Shown here piece after piece: positions 1 to 10,757 of a stretch of 64,000 nt of DNA. Under the pieces are notes generated by a model that did no database searches, had not been told where the DNA came from, and was given only the letters and a program-made list of their open reading frames with translations. Source of the DNA: Peltaster fructicola. Taxonomy: Eukaryota > Ascomycota > Dothideomycetes. The translations under genes were made by a program, and so were the position numbers. The stretch is from the NCBI GenBank assembly GCA_001592805.2, contig CP051142.1:2232001-2296000 (forward strand), written 5' to 3'. Each line of letters begins with the position of its first letter. Positions within the stretch are counted from its first letter, which is position 1.

Positions 1-2196
1 AGGTTCATCAGCGTCAGTCAGGACCTTCGAGGTTGGGCCATAGTCGTCTTCTGAATGAGCAATGGTGTAGGGTAGATGCCCTGATGGATTCAGATAGCCA
101 AAGACGACGTCAGCCAAAGCATTGCCACTCTCTTGTCCGGGCAGGTGAGCAACGAGCACTGCCTTCACGCCGGGCAGGTCGATCCACTTGTCCAGAATGG
201 TTGGACCGACGGTGTGAAGCACGACAATCGTGTCACCGCCACAAGCAGTAGCTACAGATTGCACAAGCTCGTCGCCTCCATTTTGAGCATAGAGATCAGG
301 TCGATCACCGTGCACATTGTTCCAGCTCAGATAGCCCTCGCCAGCATCTGAATTGATGAAGACCATGCACAGATCCTGCTTGGCGGCAATGGCTGCGGTG
401 TTGCTGTCATCGTTGGTCTCTATTTGTGTCAGCTCCACAGCATTGCTGTCAAAAGCACTCTGTAATGCCGACACAGGATCGACCAGGTATGGCAAATCTA
501 CTGCTCCAGATCCCCAGCCCATGGCCAACGTGCCTTTGTTGCAGCTTCGATCCTCGCAAGCATTAGGGCCTTCAGAATTGAGGACGCCATCCTCGCCGAA
601 GAGACCAATTCTGACCTTGCCACCGTTGCGAGCTTGTATCCCTCCACCATTACGTTGGAGTGGTAGCAGGTCATTTGTGTTCTTCACCAGCACGATACCT
701 TCAGAGGCTATCCTTCTTGCCAGCTGCTCATGATTGCCGCCCTCTTCCGTGACACTTACTGGGACGTGCTTGTTGACAATGCCAGTCTCTTCGGAATCTG
801 GCGAACCGAAATGTAGTTTGCCTATATCATTACGAGTCCAGCTGCTGAAGTTTGGTCCTCCACCATCAGCATCACTCGGCCATATAGTCTTGTTGTCCTG
901 GCCATGTTGATACCATGCTGCTACAACACGGAGGACCATATCATTGAGACGTTCAATCGGTACACTCGTGTTGAGGACAGCCTTTGTGAGCTCTCGGCCC
1001 CACAAGGACACGCCATCTTGCCACATGAGACCATCGCCAGGCATGGACATGTCCAGACCTGCCAGAGCAGAAGCCACGCCTGATCGTTGTGCTAACCAGT
1101 CCGATTGTACAAATCCTTGAAAGCCGAGTTCGTCCTTGAGTATGCCATTGAGAAGCTTGCTGTTCTGACATGCGCCGGAGTTGTTGACTCTGTTGTATGA
1201 GCACATGACCGAGCCGACTCCTGCTCTTACGCTCTCCGCAAATGGCCATGCATAGATCTCATGCAGTGTGCGGTCGTCGATGTTTGACGAGATAGCCTCT
1301 GTCACAGGCCATTCTCGAGCCTGACGGAAGTGCTCCTGCTCATTGCCGATCCAGTGCTTGGCTGTTGCAATAACTCCGTTCGACTGGATGCCTTTGATCG
1401 TCTCGGCAGCAGCTATGCCTTGTAGCACGGGATCGGCACCAAAGCCTTCCCAATTGCGTCCTCCAGCAGGTAGGCGGCCGATCGGACCCATAGCAGGACT
1501 AAGCAAGACATTGATGCCCTTCTTCCTAGCCTCGAAACCGTGGGCCTGGCCACGCAGATACATGAGCCGTTTGTTCCATGTCGCACCGACTGTGATGCCC
1601 GCCGGAAATGCAGTAGCGTTGTCAGTGAACCGAATGCCTAGAGGACCATCCTGCAAGCAAAGGCTAGGAAACCCGAGTCGCTCAACAGGTGCTGTATTGC
1701 CTACACACATGCCCATACTCCAGCCAATGCCCGTCGTGATGTTGATCTTTTCGACCAACGTCATTTGCTTCACCAGCTCTGCCGCTTTGCTATACGACTC
1801 CTGCCATGCTCGAACCGTACCTCCTTGTGGTGTTGGATACCATGGTTCAGAATCACCAGGTTTGTTCACAGTATGGACTGGTTGCCGCTGCTGGCGTCTT
1901 GTCCACAGGCCACCTGCCCCAAGAAGAAGGACAAGAGAGACTGTGAATAGTGCTACGAGTGCGCATTGGAAGCGGCTTGGTGTTCGAATGATATCCCAAC
2001 TCTTCTGCTGCCGTTTGTCGCGTCGCGGTGCCAACGGTGTGCTGATATGCTCTTGCTCGTGCTCCTGCAATGGGTCGAGATCGCTGATATCAGAAGCATA
2101 ACTTTGCTCGGTCTGTGTATCGTCATCTCTGTAGGATTGTCGACGTGGTGTGTCGTCTTGCTCGAGCTCGAAATGGTGCGGTGCCCTTATAGGCAT
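1..2196 (-). CDS. bglE: Membrane-anchored GH3 beta-glucosidase, 3' end cut by window edge
   Basis: The minus-strand frame is open from the ATG at 2196 to base 1, giving 732 codons with no stop, so the C-terminus lies outside the window. GH3 enzymes hydrolyse terminal beta-D-glucosyl residues. Visible: a cytosolic tail rich in acidic and His residues (1-75), one transmembrane helix about 78-98, and the GH3 domain from about 115. Conserved motifs are KHWIGNEQEHFRQ near 280-292 and GFVQSDW, whose Asp366 is the family nucleophile; an (alpha/beta)6 domain with the sequence LVKNTNDLLPL follows. The N-terminal anchor without a cleavable signal is the layout of Aspergillus bglE (type II membrane), so it should display its catalytic domain outside the cell or in the secretory lumen. 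No intron is needed in the visible part. The symbol is by architecture; a close paralog such as bglF is possible. Confidence 0.93.
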   Translation of the reverse strand, partial: MPIRAPHHFELEQDDTPRRQSYRDDDTQTEQSYASDISDLDPLQEHEQEHISTPLAPRRDKRQQKSWDIIRTPSRFQCALVALFTVSLVLLLGAGGLWTRRQQRQPVHTVNKPGDSEPWYPTPQGGTVRAWQESYSKAAELVKQMTLVEKINITTGIGWSMGMCVGNTAPVERLGFPSLCLQDGPLGIRFTDNATAFPAGITVGATWNKRLMYLRGQAHGFEARKKGINVLLSPAMGPIGRLPAGGRNWEGFGADPVLQGIAAAETIKGIQSNGVIATAKHWIGNEQEHFRQAREWPVTEAISSNIDDRTLHEIYAWPFAESVRAGVGSVMCSYNRVNNSGACQNSKLLNGILKDELGFQGFVQSDWLAQRSGVASALAGLDMSMPGDGLMWQDGVSLWGRELTKAVLNTSVPIERLNDMVLRVVAAWYQHGQDNKTIWPSDADGGGPNFSSWTRNDIGKLHFGSPDSEETGIVNKHVPVSVTEEGGNHEQLARRIASEGIVLVKNTNDLLPLQRNGGGIQARNGGKVRIGLFGEDGVLNSEGPNACEDRSCNKGTLAMGWGSGAVDLPYLVDPVSALQSAFDSNAVELTQIETNDDSNTAAIAAKQDLCMVFINSDAGEGYLSWNNVHGDRPDLYAQNGGDELVQSVATACGGDTIVVLHTVGPTILDKWIDLPGVKAVLVAHLPGQESGNALADVVFGYLNPSGHLPYTIAHSEDDYGPTSKVLTDADEP

Positions 2197-2689
2197 TGTG
2201 GCGTTGTGCTCGCATGTGTACTGCTAGTCTGGAAAAGCAGCTATTTCGATAGGTATGATCGCGTTGATTGTGTTTGCTTGTGTGCTCGGACTGCAGAAAA
2301 TAGATTGAGTGACTGTAGTTGATCCCCGGATGCAGCCATAATGGTCTATAACTCTAATCCTTGCTTTGGGGAATATGGCGCACTCTAGGCGAAGGCAAGC
2401 GACCGACCTACATATGTACTTTTGAATACGTACAAAAACGTTCTCATTGGAATGATGAGCAAGCTTCTTCGCCGCAAATTCATCGCTGTCCCGGAGATTT
2501 CACGCATCAAGATCGATCTGATGTGAATGGCTGCACAAGAGCTTCCATGTGTATACGTTCCATTGTATTTCACATTGCTACGAACATCTCTGTCATCAAT
2601 GCAAGCCATACTCAGGAGAACAAAGGGAAAGGGTTCCGGTATATCTTTTAGTCACATCCTTCAACATGCCAAGCAATGCGTACCACAGC
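2197..2689. other. Intergenic, EF2 3' side and beta-glucosidase promoter
   Basis: About 490 bases between two minus-strand genes. It should hold the EF2 3' UTR and the beta-glucosidase promoter. I see no gene; short open frames on either strand lack any recognisable motif. Confidence 0.6.
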
Positions 2690-5434
2690 TTAAAGCTTGT
2701 CGTAGTAGTTCTCGTAGCCTGGCACCTCTGGCTTCAGACCCTTGCGCTTACGCATGTCTTCCACGACCTGTCCTGGGAGAGTCGTCTTGTCAAGGACGCT
2801 ACCACCTGGCAGAATCTGCCAGTGGTCGAACACCATCTGTGGGAATGCCTGACCAGAAGTGGCGGCACGGAGGTCTGCGTTGAAACCGAAGGACTCCTTG
2901 ACTGGGAGATAGGCCTTTACGTTGAACAGCGGGGTGCCTATCCTTTGAGACTCTTCGAAGACGTGACCACGACGGCGTGTGAGCACACCATAGATGCCTC
3001 CCATGGCCTGCTCTGGAACCTGGATCTCACAGAGGAAAACTGGCTCGAGAAGACCTGGTTCAGCGAGCAGAGTAGATGCGTAGAGCACACGACGTGCAGT
3101 AGGGATGATCTGTCCACCACCACGGTGGATGGCATCGGCGTGAAGGGTGACATCCATGATGTTCCAGCGGACGGATCGCATTGGCTCTTCGGCGACAGGA
3201 CCCTCCTTGGTGGCCCACTGGAAACCAGAGACGACGGAGTCCTTGATTTCGTTCAGGTACTGCACGGCCTTGGTCTGGTCAACCAATAAGTTGGCACCAG
3301 TGGTGTCTGGACCGAAACACCAGATCTTTCGGGCGTCAGTGACATCCCAGCCGTGGTCATCAGCGAGAATTCGTGCACGAGCCTTGAAGTCGTCACGTGC
3401 GCCGATTCTGCCATTCTCGATATCCTTGGAGACCTCCTCAGTCAGTGGTGTAGCAATCATGTATAGACGGTTGTGCTTGTTTGGTGACTTGGAGAGAGCA
3501 GTCATTCGTGATTCGGCGCCGACAGTTTCACGGTACTGAACGACTGGATCGGAGATGCGGAGTGGCACACCAGCGTGGTCCTCCTCGAGATCTTTCAAGC
3601 AGATCTCCAAGTGAAGCTCACCGGCACCTGCAACAACGTGCTCACCAGACTCGGAGATCATGGTAAGAACGCAAGGATCGGACTTGGACAGACGCTTGAG
3701 ACCTTCGACGAGCTTTGGAAGATCTTGTGCGTTCTTGACTTCGACGGTTCGCTGCACAACAGGCGAGACTGAGAACTTCATGACCTTGAGGTTGTGTGCG
3801 GTCTCAAGAGTGGTGAGGGTACCAGACTTGAGCAAGAACTGGTCGACACCGACCAGACCAAGGATGTTACCGGCTGGCACATCGTCGATTGGCTCGGTGT
3901 AACGACCCATCATGAGGATGGTTCGCTGGATTGACTTGATGAAGAGGTCCTCCTTCTTTCCTGGAGTGTAGTTTGGTCCCTGGATACGGACCTTGAGACC
4001 AGACCTGGCAGTACCGGCGAAGACACGGCCGAAGGCGTAGAATCGACCCTTGTCAGAAGTTGGCACCATCTTAGAGACGTACAGCATCAATGGTCCGGAT
4101 GGGTCACAGTCGCGGATGGCCACAGCGGCCTCGTCGTCTGGTGGACCCTCGTAGAGAGTCTCCATACGGTAGGCCTGAGCCTGCTTTGGTGATGGAAGGT
4201 GCAGAATCATCATCTCAAGCAGAGCATCTGCGGCTGGCAAGAACTTTCGGAGGACGACCTTCAAGAGAGGCTTGCCCTCAAGGTCCTTCTCCTCAGTGGT
4301 CAGCTTGATCTCGAGCTTCTCAAGAAGAGATGGAATAGCTTCTTTCTTGAAGTTCATGACGGCCTCAAAGATACGGAAAATTGGGTCCAGACAGAACTGG
4401 TTGAATGCACGCTCGAGATCCTGTCCCTCGTGTTTGCCGACCTTGGTCCACTTCTTGGTCTTTGGGTTGAAGTAGCTGTCACCCTGATGAATTGTTAGCT
4501 CTTGCTATACTGAGGATCTCGCAAAACATACCCAGAGACGCTCCATCATCTTGGTCTTGTCAACACCGAACTTCTTGGAGTATCGTGTTGCGAACTGGCG
4601 GACTGTGAAACCCCAGCCGTGAAGACCGGAACCGAAGGCGACAGTTCCCTTCTCTGGGTAGACCTGGACATCACCGAGGACCTTGTCGAAGTATGTTGCG
4701 ATGACGACGTTGACGGACTCGATGGCACGAGAGAAACTCTGGTACAAGTCCTCCTTGGTGAGCTGAAGCTCAAGAAGAGCACGGTCGACCTTGTTGATGA
4801 TCAAGACTGGCTTGATACGCTCACCAAGTGCCTGTCGGAGCACAGTCTCGGTCTGGACACAGACACCCTCGATGGTGTCGACGACAACGAGAGCACCGTC
4901 AGTGACTCGGAGTGCTGCAGTGACTTCTGATGAGAAATCGACGTGACCTGGCGAATCGATCAAGTTGATCAAGAAGTCGTTCTTCTCGGTCTTGACTGGG
5001 ATATCCTTGAGGTCCTCCTCCTCAACGAGGCGACCGTACAGAGAGATAGCCTGTGAATGTCAGTCTGGTGTATCTGCCGGCTGTCATCAGGACATACTGT
5101 CGACTTGATGGTGACACCTCGCTCTTGTTCATCAGGGCGAGTATCGGTGAATCGTGCTGAACCGGCGTTCTTTGCTGAGATGATACCGGCACGCTGGACG
5201 AGAGAGTCGGTGAGAGTAGACTTTCCGTGGTCGACGTGTGCGATGACGGACATGTTACGGATGTTGACCGGGTTGTCCATGAGACCACGGATCTCCTCGA
5301 CGGTGAAGCTGTGGAACGCATATTGTCAGTCTCTTGCTCTCAAAGCACTCCCTGTGCGCTTGTTGCCATGCTTCGCTCTTTCACATCCAGACGCTGCACA
5401 TCTCTTGCTCTTCTGGGAAGACTTACTTGACCAT
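2690..5434 (-). CDS. EF2: Translation elongation factor 2 (eEF2)
   Basis: GTPase that moves tRNA and mRNA through the ribosome in the cytosol. Four exons: 5427-5434, 5098-5308, 4532-5050, 2690-4483; all introns (118, 47, 48 nt) are GT-AG and the joined frame encodes 843 residues, the normal size of fungal eEF2. The first exon carries only eight coding bases (ATG GTC AA) and splices to the conserved start [13 protein letters not shown]1 is [10 protein letters not shown]3 DSPGH, G4 NKVD. The diphthamide loop reads DAIHRGGGQ near residue 700, with the His that is modified to diphthamide (target of ADP-ribosylating toxins and of sordarin-type effects nearby). The C-terminus YYDKL is that of other fungal eEF2. 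Codons are strongly biased (GAG, AAG, GTC), as expected for a very highly expressed gene. A TATA box and pyrimidine tract lie upstream. Confidence 0.98.
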
Positions 5435-5589
5435 CTTGGCGGTATTTGTTGATTACTGTCTGTTGAAAAGATTCTTCGTGGGCAGCCCCGCTAGGTGTGG
5501 GTGCTCTGTGGCACTGGTATGACCTCTTGATGTCTTGTCTGCCTGCGCAAAGCGATGTCAGAGGTTGGTATGGATGGAGGAAGATGAGC

Positions 5590-5643
5590 TTATATATACC
5601 TGTTCAAGGCGTGCGGTGGTCCTGGTGGGAGGGAGGTGGGAGG
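5590..5643 (-). promoter_or_regulatory. EF2 core promoter: TATA box and polypyrimidine tract
   Basis: On the minus strand a TATATATAAG-type box sits at 5590-5599, about 160 bases before the EF2 ATG, and just upstream of it is an almost pure C/T run (5624-5643, read on the minus strand). Both are typical of highly expressed filamentous-fungal genes. Role inferred from position; no transcript data. Confidence 0.55.
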
Positions 5644-5897
5644 TAAAGAGTAAATCCGTCGTTCTTACGAAAAACATGTGGTGGGGCTCTATCAGCGCTT
5701 GAGCGCACTTCGATTTTCGCCGCCACCATATCGAGGGTGGGTTTCATGGCCCGTGCGAGGTGAGGAGGCTCATCTGCAGTGCTCGAAAGCCATTCATACT
5801 GTGACTCTTCCAATGATTCTTATGACTCATGTCAATGGCTCACGTTGGTCTCCATTGCTGTAGTGGTCACTACGGATATCACCACCGCATTCCACGA

Positions 5898-6719
5898 TCA
5901 AGCAGGGCCACCGCTCGCAGACATGCCAGTACCCTTCGGAAAGGCTGTGTTATTCACCCGTTGTTGTCTTAAACGCTCTTGGAGACCAATGCTCGAAGCA
6001 ACGATCAGCAGTTCTAGGTCTGTATCGAGCTCGACAAAGATCTTGATATCCGCCTCAGCATCCCGATCACCATCATGATTCTCGATGTATGCCGCCAAGA
6101 TATTGCCGCCATTCGACGGATCAACGAGCTTGATGTCGTCGCGAGCCATTCTGCGAGATCCAAGTTCTACACCGCAATCAGCTCATTCCTAGTAAACAAT
6201 CATCGCTGGAGAGCATACCCTTGTTGTGAGTCTTTCGCCATTCATATGCGGGCTCATCCGTCCTCAGAGATATACCATATGAGCTCTTGAAGAAGCTTTT
6301 ATGGTCGACTGAGATGAACTCCTTGGGAGGCTTGCTGTATGGATCGCCTACAACGACTTTAAGGCCTCTACCTTGGGCTGGAAGTGTTGCTCCTGCGACC
6401 ACTGGACCTCTGGACGACTCGTTGTGCAAAGTAAGTACTGGATCCCTACCAACTTCTGGTATGAAATTGGCCCACAATTCAGGCGTACCATGTCGACGAA
6501 GTTCGAGTCCACGCCATGTGAACTGGCTACTCTTGATAACCTCGTACGTCTTCACGGGTGTCGACAGGCGTGATAAGGTCGAGACACTGAGCGGTGATGT
6601 TGTTGATGTTTGAGCACTGTGAGCGGCTCTGTCCTTGATGTTTGAGCACTGTGAGCGGCTCTGTCCACACTATGATCTATAGGAACATACATGAAAGCAC
6701 CCGTTTTGTACTTCGCCAT
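5898..6719 (-). CDS. Small protein with tubby-C-like / LURP-type fold (predicted)
   Basis: Model with three exons: 6691-6719, 6219-6586, 5898-6166, joined frame 221 residues. Introns are 104 nt (6587-6690, donor GTATGT, acceptor CTCAG) and 52 nt (6167-6218, GTATGC...GTAG). The long internal frame has no ATG of its own, which is why the short first exon MAKYKTGAF is proposed. The product has alternating beta-type segments (GLELRRHGTPELWANF, KSFFKSSYGISL, KIFVELDTDLELLIVASSIGLQERLRQ) as in fungal tubby-C-like or LURP-one-related single-domain proteins, which have no established function in fungi. No signal peptide or membrane helix. The gene body is well supported by frame and splice signals; the first exon is less sure, and its intron contains a 32-bp tandem duplication. 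Confidence 0.7.
6604..6667. repeat. Two-copy 32-bp tandem duplication inside an intron
   Basis: A 32-base unit (starting TTGATGTTTGAGCACTGTGA on the plus strand) occurs at 6604-6635 and again, identical, at 6636-6667. It lies wholly inside the proposed first intron of the tubby-like gene. Identity of the copies points to a recent duplication. Because both copies carry a CACAG, alternative 3' splice sites are possible. Confidence 0.9.
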
Positions 6720-7489
6720 GTTGATGTTGTTTCCCAGTGCCGCAAATGTTCAGACTAGAGTGGATTTATATATTTGAGGCACAGCTATTGACTGCGCATC
6801 CCATCCTTCGGCCAAGATGGCAGTGCAGGGATACGGGACTGATATGATAGTTGATCTACTGTTTTTCGTCAAGTCAGCCTGCTTCGAAGATTACCAGATC
6901 GACACCTTCTTGAGGCGCAGCTGATCATGCCGTTCTTCTTTCGGGTACGTACCTTGAATACTTCGAACTATGCGCCACAGACTGCATATTACGCAAACCT
7001 GAAAGCTTGTCTCACCGGGCGAATGCTACAATCGTTCTTCTAGGAAGGGTACGCATATGAACGGTTCTGCTATGCTCGATGTTGTATACAGGAAACGCAA
7101 TTATTCGACTCGCAAGCACTCAACGACGACCTCAACAGGGCCTGAGACAAATCAGGTATTGGTTACTCCTGCTGTTTGAGGCGGCTGCACGTCTGTGTCC
7201 AGGACACAGCACAGTACAGATGATCACAGGTAGTCTTTCACGCCTCCGGGGGCTCGTTCTATCATCCAACCGATCCCATCACTGTGCAGAGAAACAATCA
7301 CTGTGATGTGTCGTCGGACCAAGGGCGGACGTGCTCGCCCGAGGATAAAGGATGAATGTACCCTGCAGGCGATAACAGTGGTGCAGGAGAGGTGAGATCC
7401 TTGGTACTGCGGTGACCCGTAACGGACGACGAACCAGCTTGCCTGCTGAGATCTTCGCCCTTCAACGCCACCTTGCTGGCGCGTCAGCA
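6720..7489. other. Intergenic, no gene seen
   Basis: About 770 bases upstream of the tubby-like gene and downstream of MTP18. A TATATAT motif near 6768-6775 may belong to the promoter of the tubby-like gene. Nothing else recognised. Confidence 0.5.
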
Positions 7490-8283
7490 TTATAACTCCT
7501 TCTCTTTGTTCTTTGGAGCAGCTATCTTTCCTTGTGGCTCGCCATGGCCAACAGCTGATGCGCCTCCAAACAGTTCGAACGTCTTGTGGAAGATCAGCTC
7601 TGTGGCTTGTTCCACAGGCTTGTCGAACAGGTATGGCAGAGCAGGTACAGCTGCCAGTCCGAGGCCTATAGGTCCCCATGTCCTCAGTGTGACATTCTTG
7701 ACTGTCTTCAGTGCGCGACCACTGTATCGAACGATACTGTGGATCGTGAACGCCGGCAGACCCATGGATGCCACTGATTGGAACACAGCACGTTGTGCCA
7801 TCACCGCCGGCGTGCTCTCGATCGCTGGCACAGATGCCTTCTCCTTATTCCTTATCTGCGCCTTGTAGCCTTCGTAACCAACATCTCCTGCAATGTACGC
7901 CCAACTTATGCCATATGCTGCGCGGACCATGTTTGGATGCGCAATCGGCCGGAAGCTCTCGCCAATATCGCTAGTATAGGCGACATATCGGTGTGCTGCC
8001 AGGAGGATCGTTCGGAATCGTGCTGCATATGCTGCGTATCGTACAGAGCTGTCTGTCGACTCACCAGCCTTGCCGTCGTAAAGAGTGTTCTGCGAGTGGT
8101 TAGATGGCGGTGAGACTGCTTGCTTGTACATACCCATAGTGACTCTTCGTTGTCGAGCGTGGTTTGCAGCTCCTTGGGAAGCTTCGATCGTGGAAGCGGC
8201 TGTGAGAAGTCTGGTCTTGGTTCACCGCGGATATGTTCTATTGTCCCATCGATGTTTCGCTTTGGATCGTCACCTTTCGCCAT
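7490..8283 (-). CDS. Mitochondrial fission process protein 1 (MTP18 family)
   Basis: Inner-mitochondrial-membrane protein; the human MTFP1/MTP18 family promotes mitochondrial division. Two exons: 8134-8283 and 7490-8089, separated by a 44-nt GTATGT...GCAG intron; the joined frame encodes 249 residues. The long ORF alone starts inside the intron, so its first residues are not protein. After splicing the family block is intact: RYAAYAARFRTILLAAHRY, YTSDIGESFRP, VRAAYGISWAYIAGDVGYEGYK, then a hydrophobic segment with GLPAFTIHSIVRYSG and a second one, GPIGLGLAAVPALPYLFDKP. C-terminal tail is Lys/Glu rich. The start MAKGDDPKRN is the first ATG in frame; the reading frame upstream opens only with GTG. 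Confidence 0.93.
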
Positions 8284-8713
8284 GGTGGGGGTCGATATTA
8301 TGCTGTTTATCAAACGAGCCTGAACACTTCGCCAACGCTGCACACAGTATCACAAGCTGATAGGAGGAGTGAATGGTGTATGCGAGCAAGACCACGAATT
8401 GAAGCTACACAACTGGCGAGTAGTGTGACGTCAAGCTGGAAGGTCGTGTACCGTAGCTAGCGTGCGGCCAGTACAGACGTGCACGTAGCGGCAAGCCATC
8501 TTGTGCATCGATATGTTCCGAATGCACATGTGATACTGGAGCTGGACAAGCAGAAGGTCGCTTAGGCAATGTCTCTGAGCAGGAAGCTAGGGCTATATAG
8601 CAGCCAAGTGATGGCTTGCCTGAAGCCGTACATCACTACGGCACCTTCTTAACAACAACACTTTCGATGCGACGCGAGGGCAGCAGCACTTCCAAGGCAT
8701 ATGTTGATACCGC
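8284..8713. other. Intergenic between divergent MTP18 and the 8.7 kb locus
   Basis: About 430 bases, expected to contain the MTP18 promoter. No motif or gene recognised. Confidence 0.5.
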
Positions 8714-9098
8714 ATGACTCGACCTGCAATCTTTGGCTCGCAAAAGTACCAGGCTGTTCGAGACCACATCGCTCTCTTCGTTAGGACCGAAACAATGGTA
8801 ACGACATCAAGATGCCATGTCACTGGCATCGTCTTCAATAAGATGGCTTGCAAGATGAAGCAAACCAGGAAGCCAGACTCTTGGACCAAGTACATGTCTA
8901 GCTTAGGACTCATCTTGGCACAGTCAACAAGGAGGAAGTCGAAGGATCCGATGCTGTCTGTCGTTCAAATTCCATCTCCGTAGACACAGGTGCGTCTGAA
9001 CGTGGATTGCTTGGTTCACTTAGAGCCTACACGCCGCTGTGTGTGATGGCTGGGTGGAAGAGGCTGTTGGTCAGCTCCGCCGAGAAGGAGTGTTGTAG
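8714..9098 (+). pseudogene. Small hypothetical protein gene with a frameshift (decayed or misassembled)
   Basis: Three pieces of one protein-like sequence sit in successive frames. Frame 1 (8714 on) has RDHIALFVRTE and CHVTGIVFNKM...QTRKPD; after about 8905 the sense continues in another frame as THLGTVNKEEVEGSDAVCRS; from 9024 a third frame gives CDGWVEEAVGQLRREGVL and two stop codons. The last step can be explained by a 44-nt intron (8980-9023, GT...TTAG), but the first cannot and needs a one-base indel near 8902-8907. The pattern (DHxALFV ... HVTG ... LGTV ... VC ... C..W..EAV..L...GVL) resembles a family of small fungal proteins of unknown function that I recall only loosely. Either a pseudogene or a consensus error. 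Confidence 0.45.
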
Positions 9099-9613
9099 TA
9101 GGAGACGGTGTGCTAATCTTGTTGAGAGCGGGCAAGCCACTGAGATTGTGTCGGGACTTTCATCCATCAACCGCGCATATTATCATCGTGCATGCTCAGA
9201 TCGCATCTCAGCAGAAGAGACGTGGCGATATGAGAGTAAGAATTCAGAGCATGACGACAAGGAACAATGTAGTCGGCCAGCTCGCGAAAGTGTAGGCAAT
9301 ATTGATTGCCTCTCTCGGGATCGCGCTAGCCAACACGCGATCATGCATGCTAGTCCCTGGGCATATGACCGCGATCTTCACATTTCTGTATTATATACAC
9401 GACACTTACTCAACAGCTTCAGGATACGTTATGACACCTCTGCGCATGTTCACTTGATGTTGCTCGACCGGTTGCTATCCCATTCAAGGCGTCAAACCTC
9501 CACCTGGACTACCGCGACAGACACGTGAGCTTCTAGGTGAAGTTATATGTAACCACTCTTCAAGATCGAGTGTCCTCTCGAGCTGTCCACATACCTGAAA
9601 GACGCCCTCAGAC
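9099..9613. other. Intergenic, Sgf11 promoter side
   Basis: About 515 bases. A TATATAC motif near 9391-9397 lies about 220 bases before the Sgf11 ATG. The 173-residue open frame that crosses this stretch has no family features and begins inside the preceding frameshifted locus. Confidence 0.45.
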
Positions 9614-10714
9614 ATGTCTTCCGACAGCAAGGAATCGCTCTCACAGTTGGCACAACGTCTATTCAACGACGCTCTGCACAACATCCTGCATGACATCGTG
9701 ATCACTCGGCATCGCGAACACAAGAAATTGCTCGCGACCATAGATCCTGCCGACCGATTACCACACTGCGACACTTGCAATCTCCCTCGTCTGCTAGATC
9801 CTCCCCTCGCGCCCAAAGTACGAGGTGCGACAACAGATCCTCCCACAAGCACAACCTACTGCGATCGAAAGCCGTGGTCACAGCGACCTGGCCATGATAT
9901 CTACGACAACCCATTCCCTCGCAGCGACGTCACAGGTCGACCTCCAACTAAGAAAGAGCGGGAGGCAGCAAAGAATAGCAAGAAGGATGACAATGCTGGC
10001 GAAGACGGACAGAATGGTGGTTCACCTCCATCACCGAATATTGCAGGAGAGGACCAGTCAGCATCCACTGCAAAGCTCGAGAAGGGCGAGAAGAAAGCCA
10101 GCAAGATCGACGAGAAGCTGAAGAAGGGAGAATACGTGCCCTGGCATACATGTCCTAATTGCAAGCGAAGTCTTCTCATCACACGATTTGCGAAGCATTT
10201 GGAACAATGTATGGGACTGTCTGGCAGAGCTGCGAGTCGGAATGCTATGGCAAAGATGAATGGCTCTACGCCTGGTGGCAGTAGGACAGGCACACCAGCT
10301 CCAGGGAGTCAAGATGGAAAGGATGCAGAAGACGACGACGATGATATTGAGGTGAAGGGCTCGAAGAACGTGAGAAAGCAACTATTGAAGAAGGGCGTGG
10401 ATAAGAAGATCAAGGATCAGAAGAAGCTCACTGCCAATGGCAAGCTATCAAGAGTGTCGAGCATAAGTGGCAAGAGATCATCCCCAGCGCCATCTACAAG
10501 CGACGGAAAAAGAGATCGAGACGAGATGTCAAATGGTGGTTATGACGACGATGGCGATGAGGTGCACGTCAAAAAACGACAAAAGATGTCTCGTGTGGAT
10601 AGCCAAGCAAGCATCGGCAGCTCTACAGCGAATGGTACAGGTCAAGATCTGGAAAGAGCAGAAAGCCAGGATGGTAGCTTCGTCGATGATGCTGGTAGCA
10701 CCATAGACGACTGA
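9614..10714 (+). CDS. SGF11: SAGA complex deubiquitinase-module subunit Sgf11
   Basis: Sgf11 anchors and activates the Ubp8 ubiquitin protease that removes ubiquitin from histone H2B; nuclear. One exon, 366 residues, longer than the 99-residue yeast protein but normal for filamentous fungi. An N-terminal amphipathic helix, about 7-37 (LAQRLFNDALHNILHDIV), corresponds to the part that packs in the Ubp8-Sus1-Sgf73 core. A single zinc finger near 180-200 reads CPNCKRSLLITRFAKHLEQC, that is C-X2-C-X11-H-X3-C. A CxxC (CDTCNLP) near 52-55 and a Lys/Asp/Ser-rich low-complexity C-terminal half follow. The gene converges with NUP53, the stops being 43 bases apart. The window also holds SGF73, the subunit that bridges this module to SAGA. 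Confidence 0.93.
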   Translation: MSSDSKESLSQLAQRLFNDALHNILHDIVITRHREHKKLLATIDPADRLPHCDTCNLPRLLDPPLAPKVRGATTDPPTSTTYCDRKPWSQRPGHDIYDNPFPRSDVTGRPPTKKEREAAKNSKKDDNAGEDGQNGGSPPSPNIAGEDQSASTAKLEKGEKKASKIDEKLKKGEYVPWHTCPNCKRSLLITRFAKHLEQCMGLSGRAASRNAMAKMNGSTPGGSRTGTPAPGSQDGKDAEDDDDDIEVKGSKNVRKQLLKKGVDKKIKDQKKLTANGKLSRVSSISGKRSSPAPSTSDGKRDRDEMSNGGYDDDGDEVHVKKRQKMSRVDSQASIGSSTANGTGQDLERAESQDGSFVDDAGSTIDD

Positions 10715-10757
10715 GCAGGTTCGTGTGACATGCTATTGTTACAGGATTAATCTAGAG

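Noticed and set aside
1343-2101. 252-codon plus-strand frame
   Set aside because: Antisense to the beta-glucosidase, whose minus-strand translation is unmistakable.
2549-3289. 246-codon plus-strand frame
   Set aside because: It is antisense to the highly codon-biased last exon of EF2; long shadow frames are expected there and the peptide has no motif.
7490-8137. MTP18 starting at MGMYKQAVSPP
   Set aside because: Those residues are intron sequence (GTATGT donor to GCAG); the spliced frame has the conserved family start.
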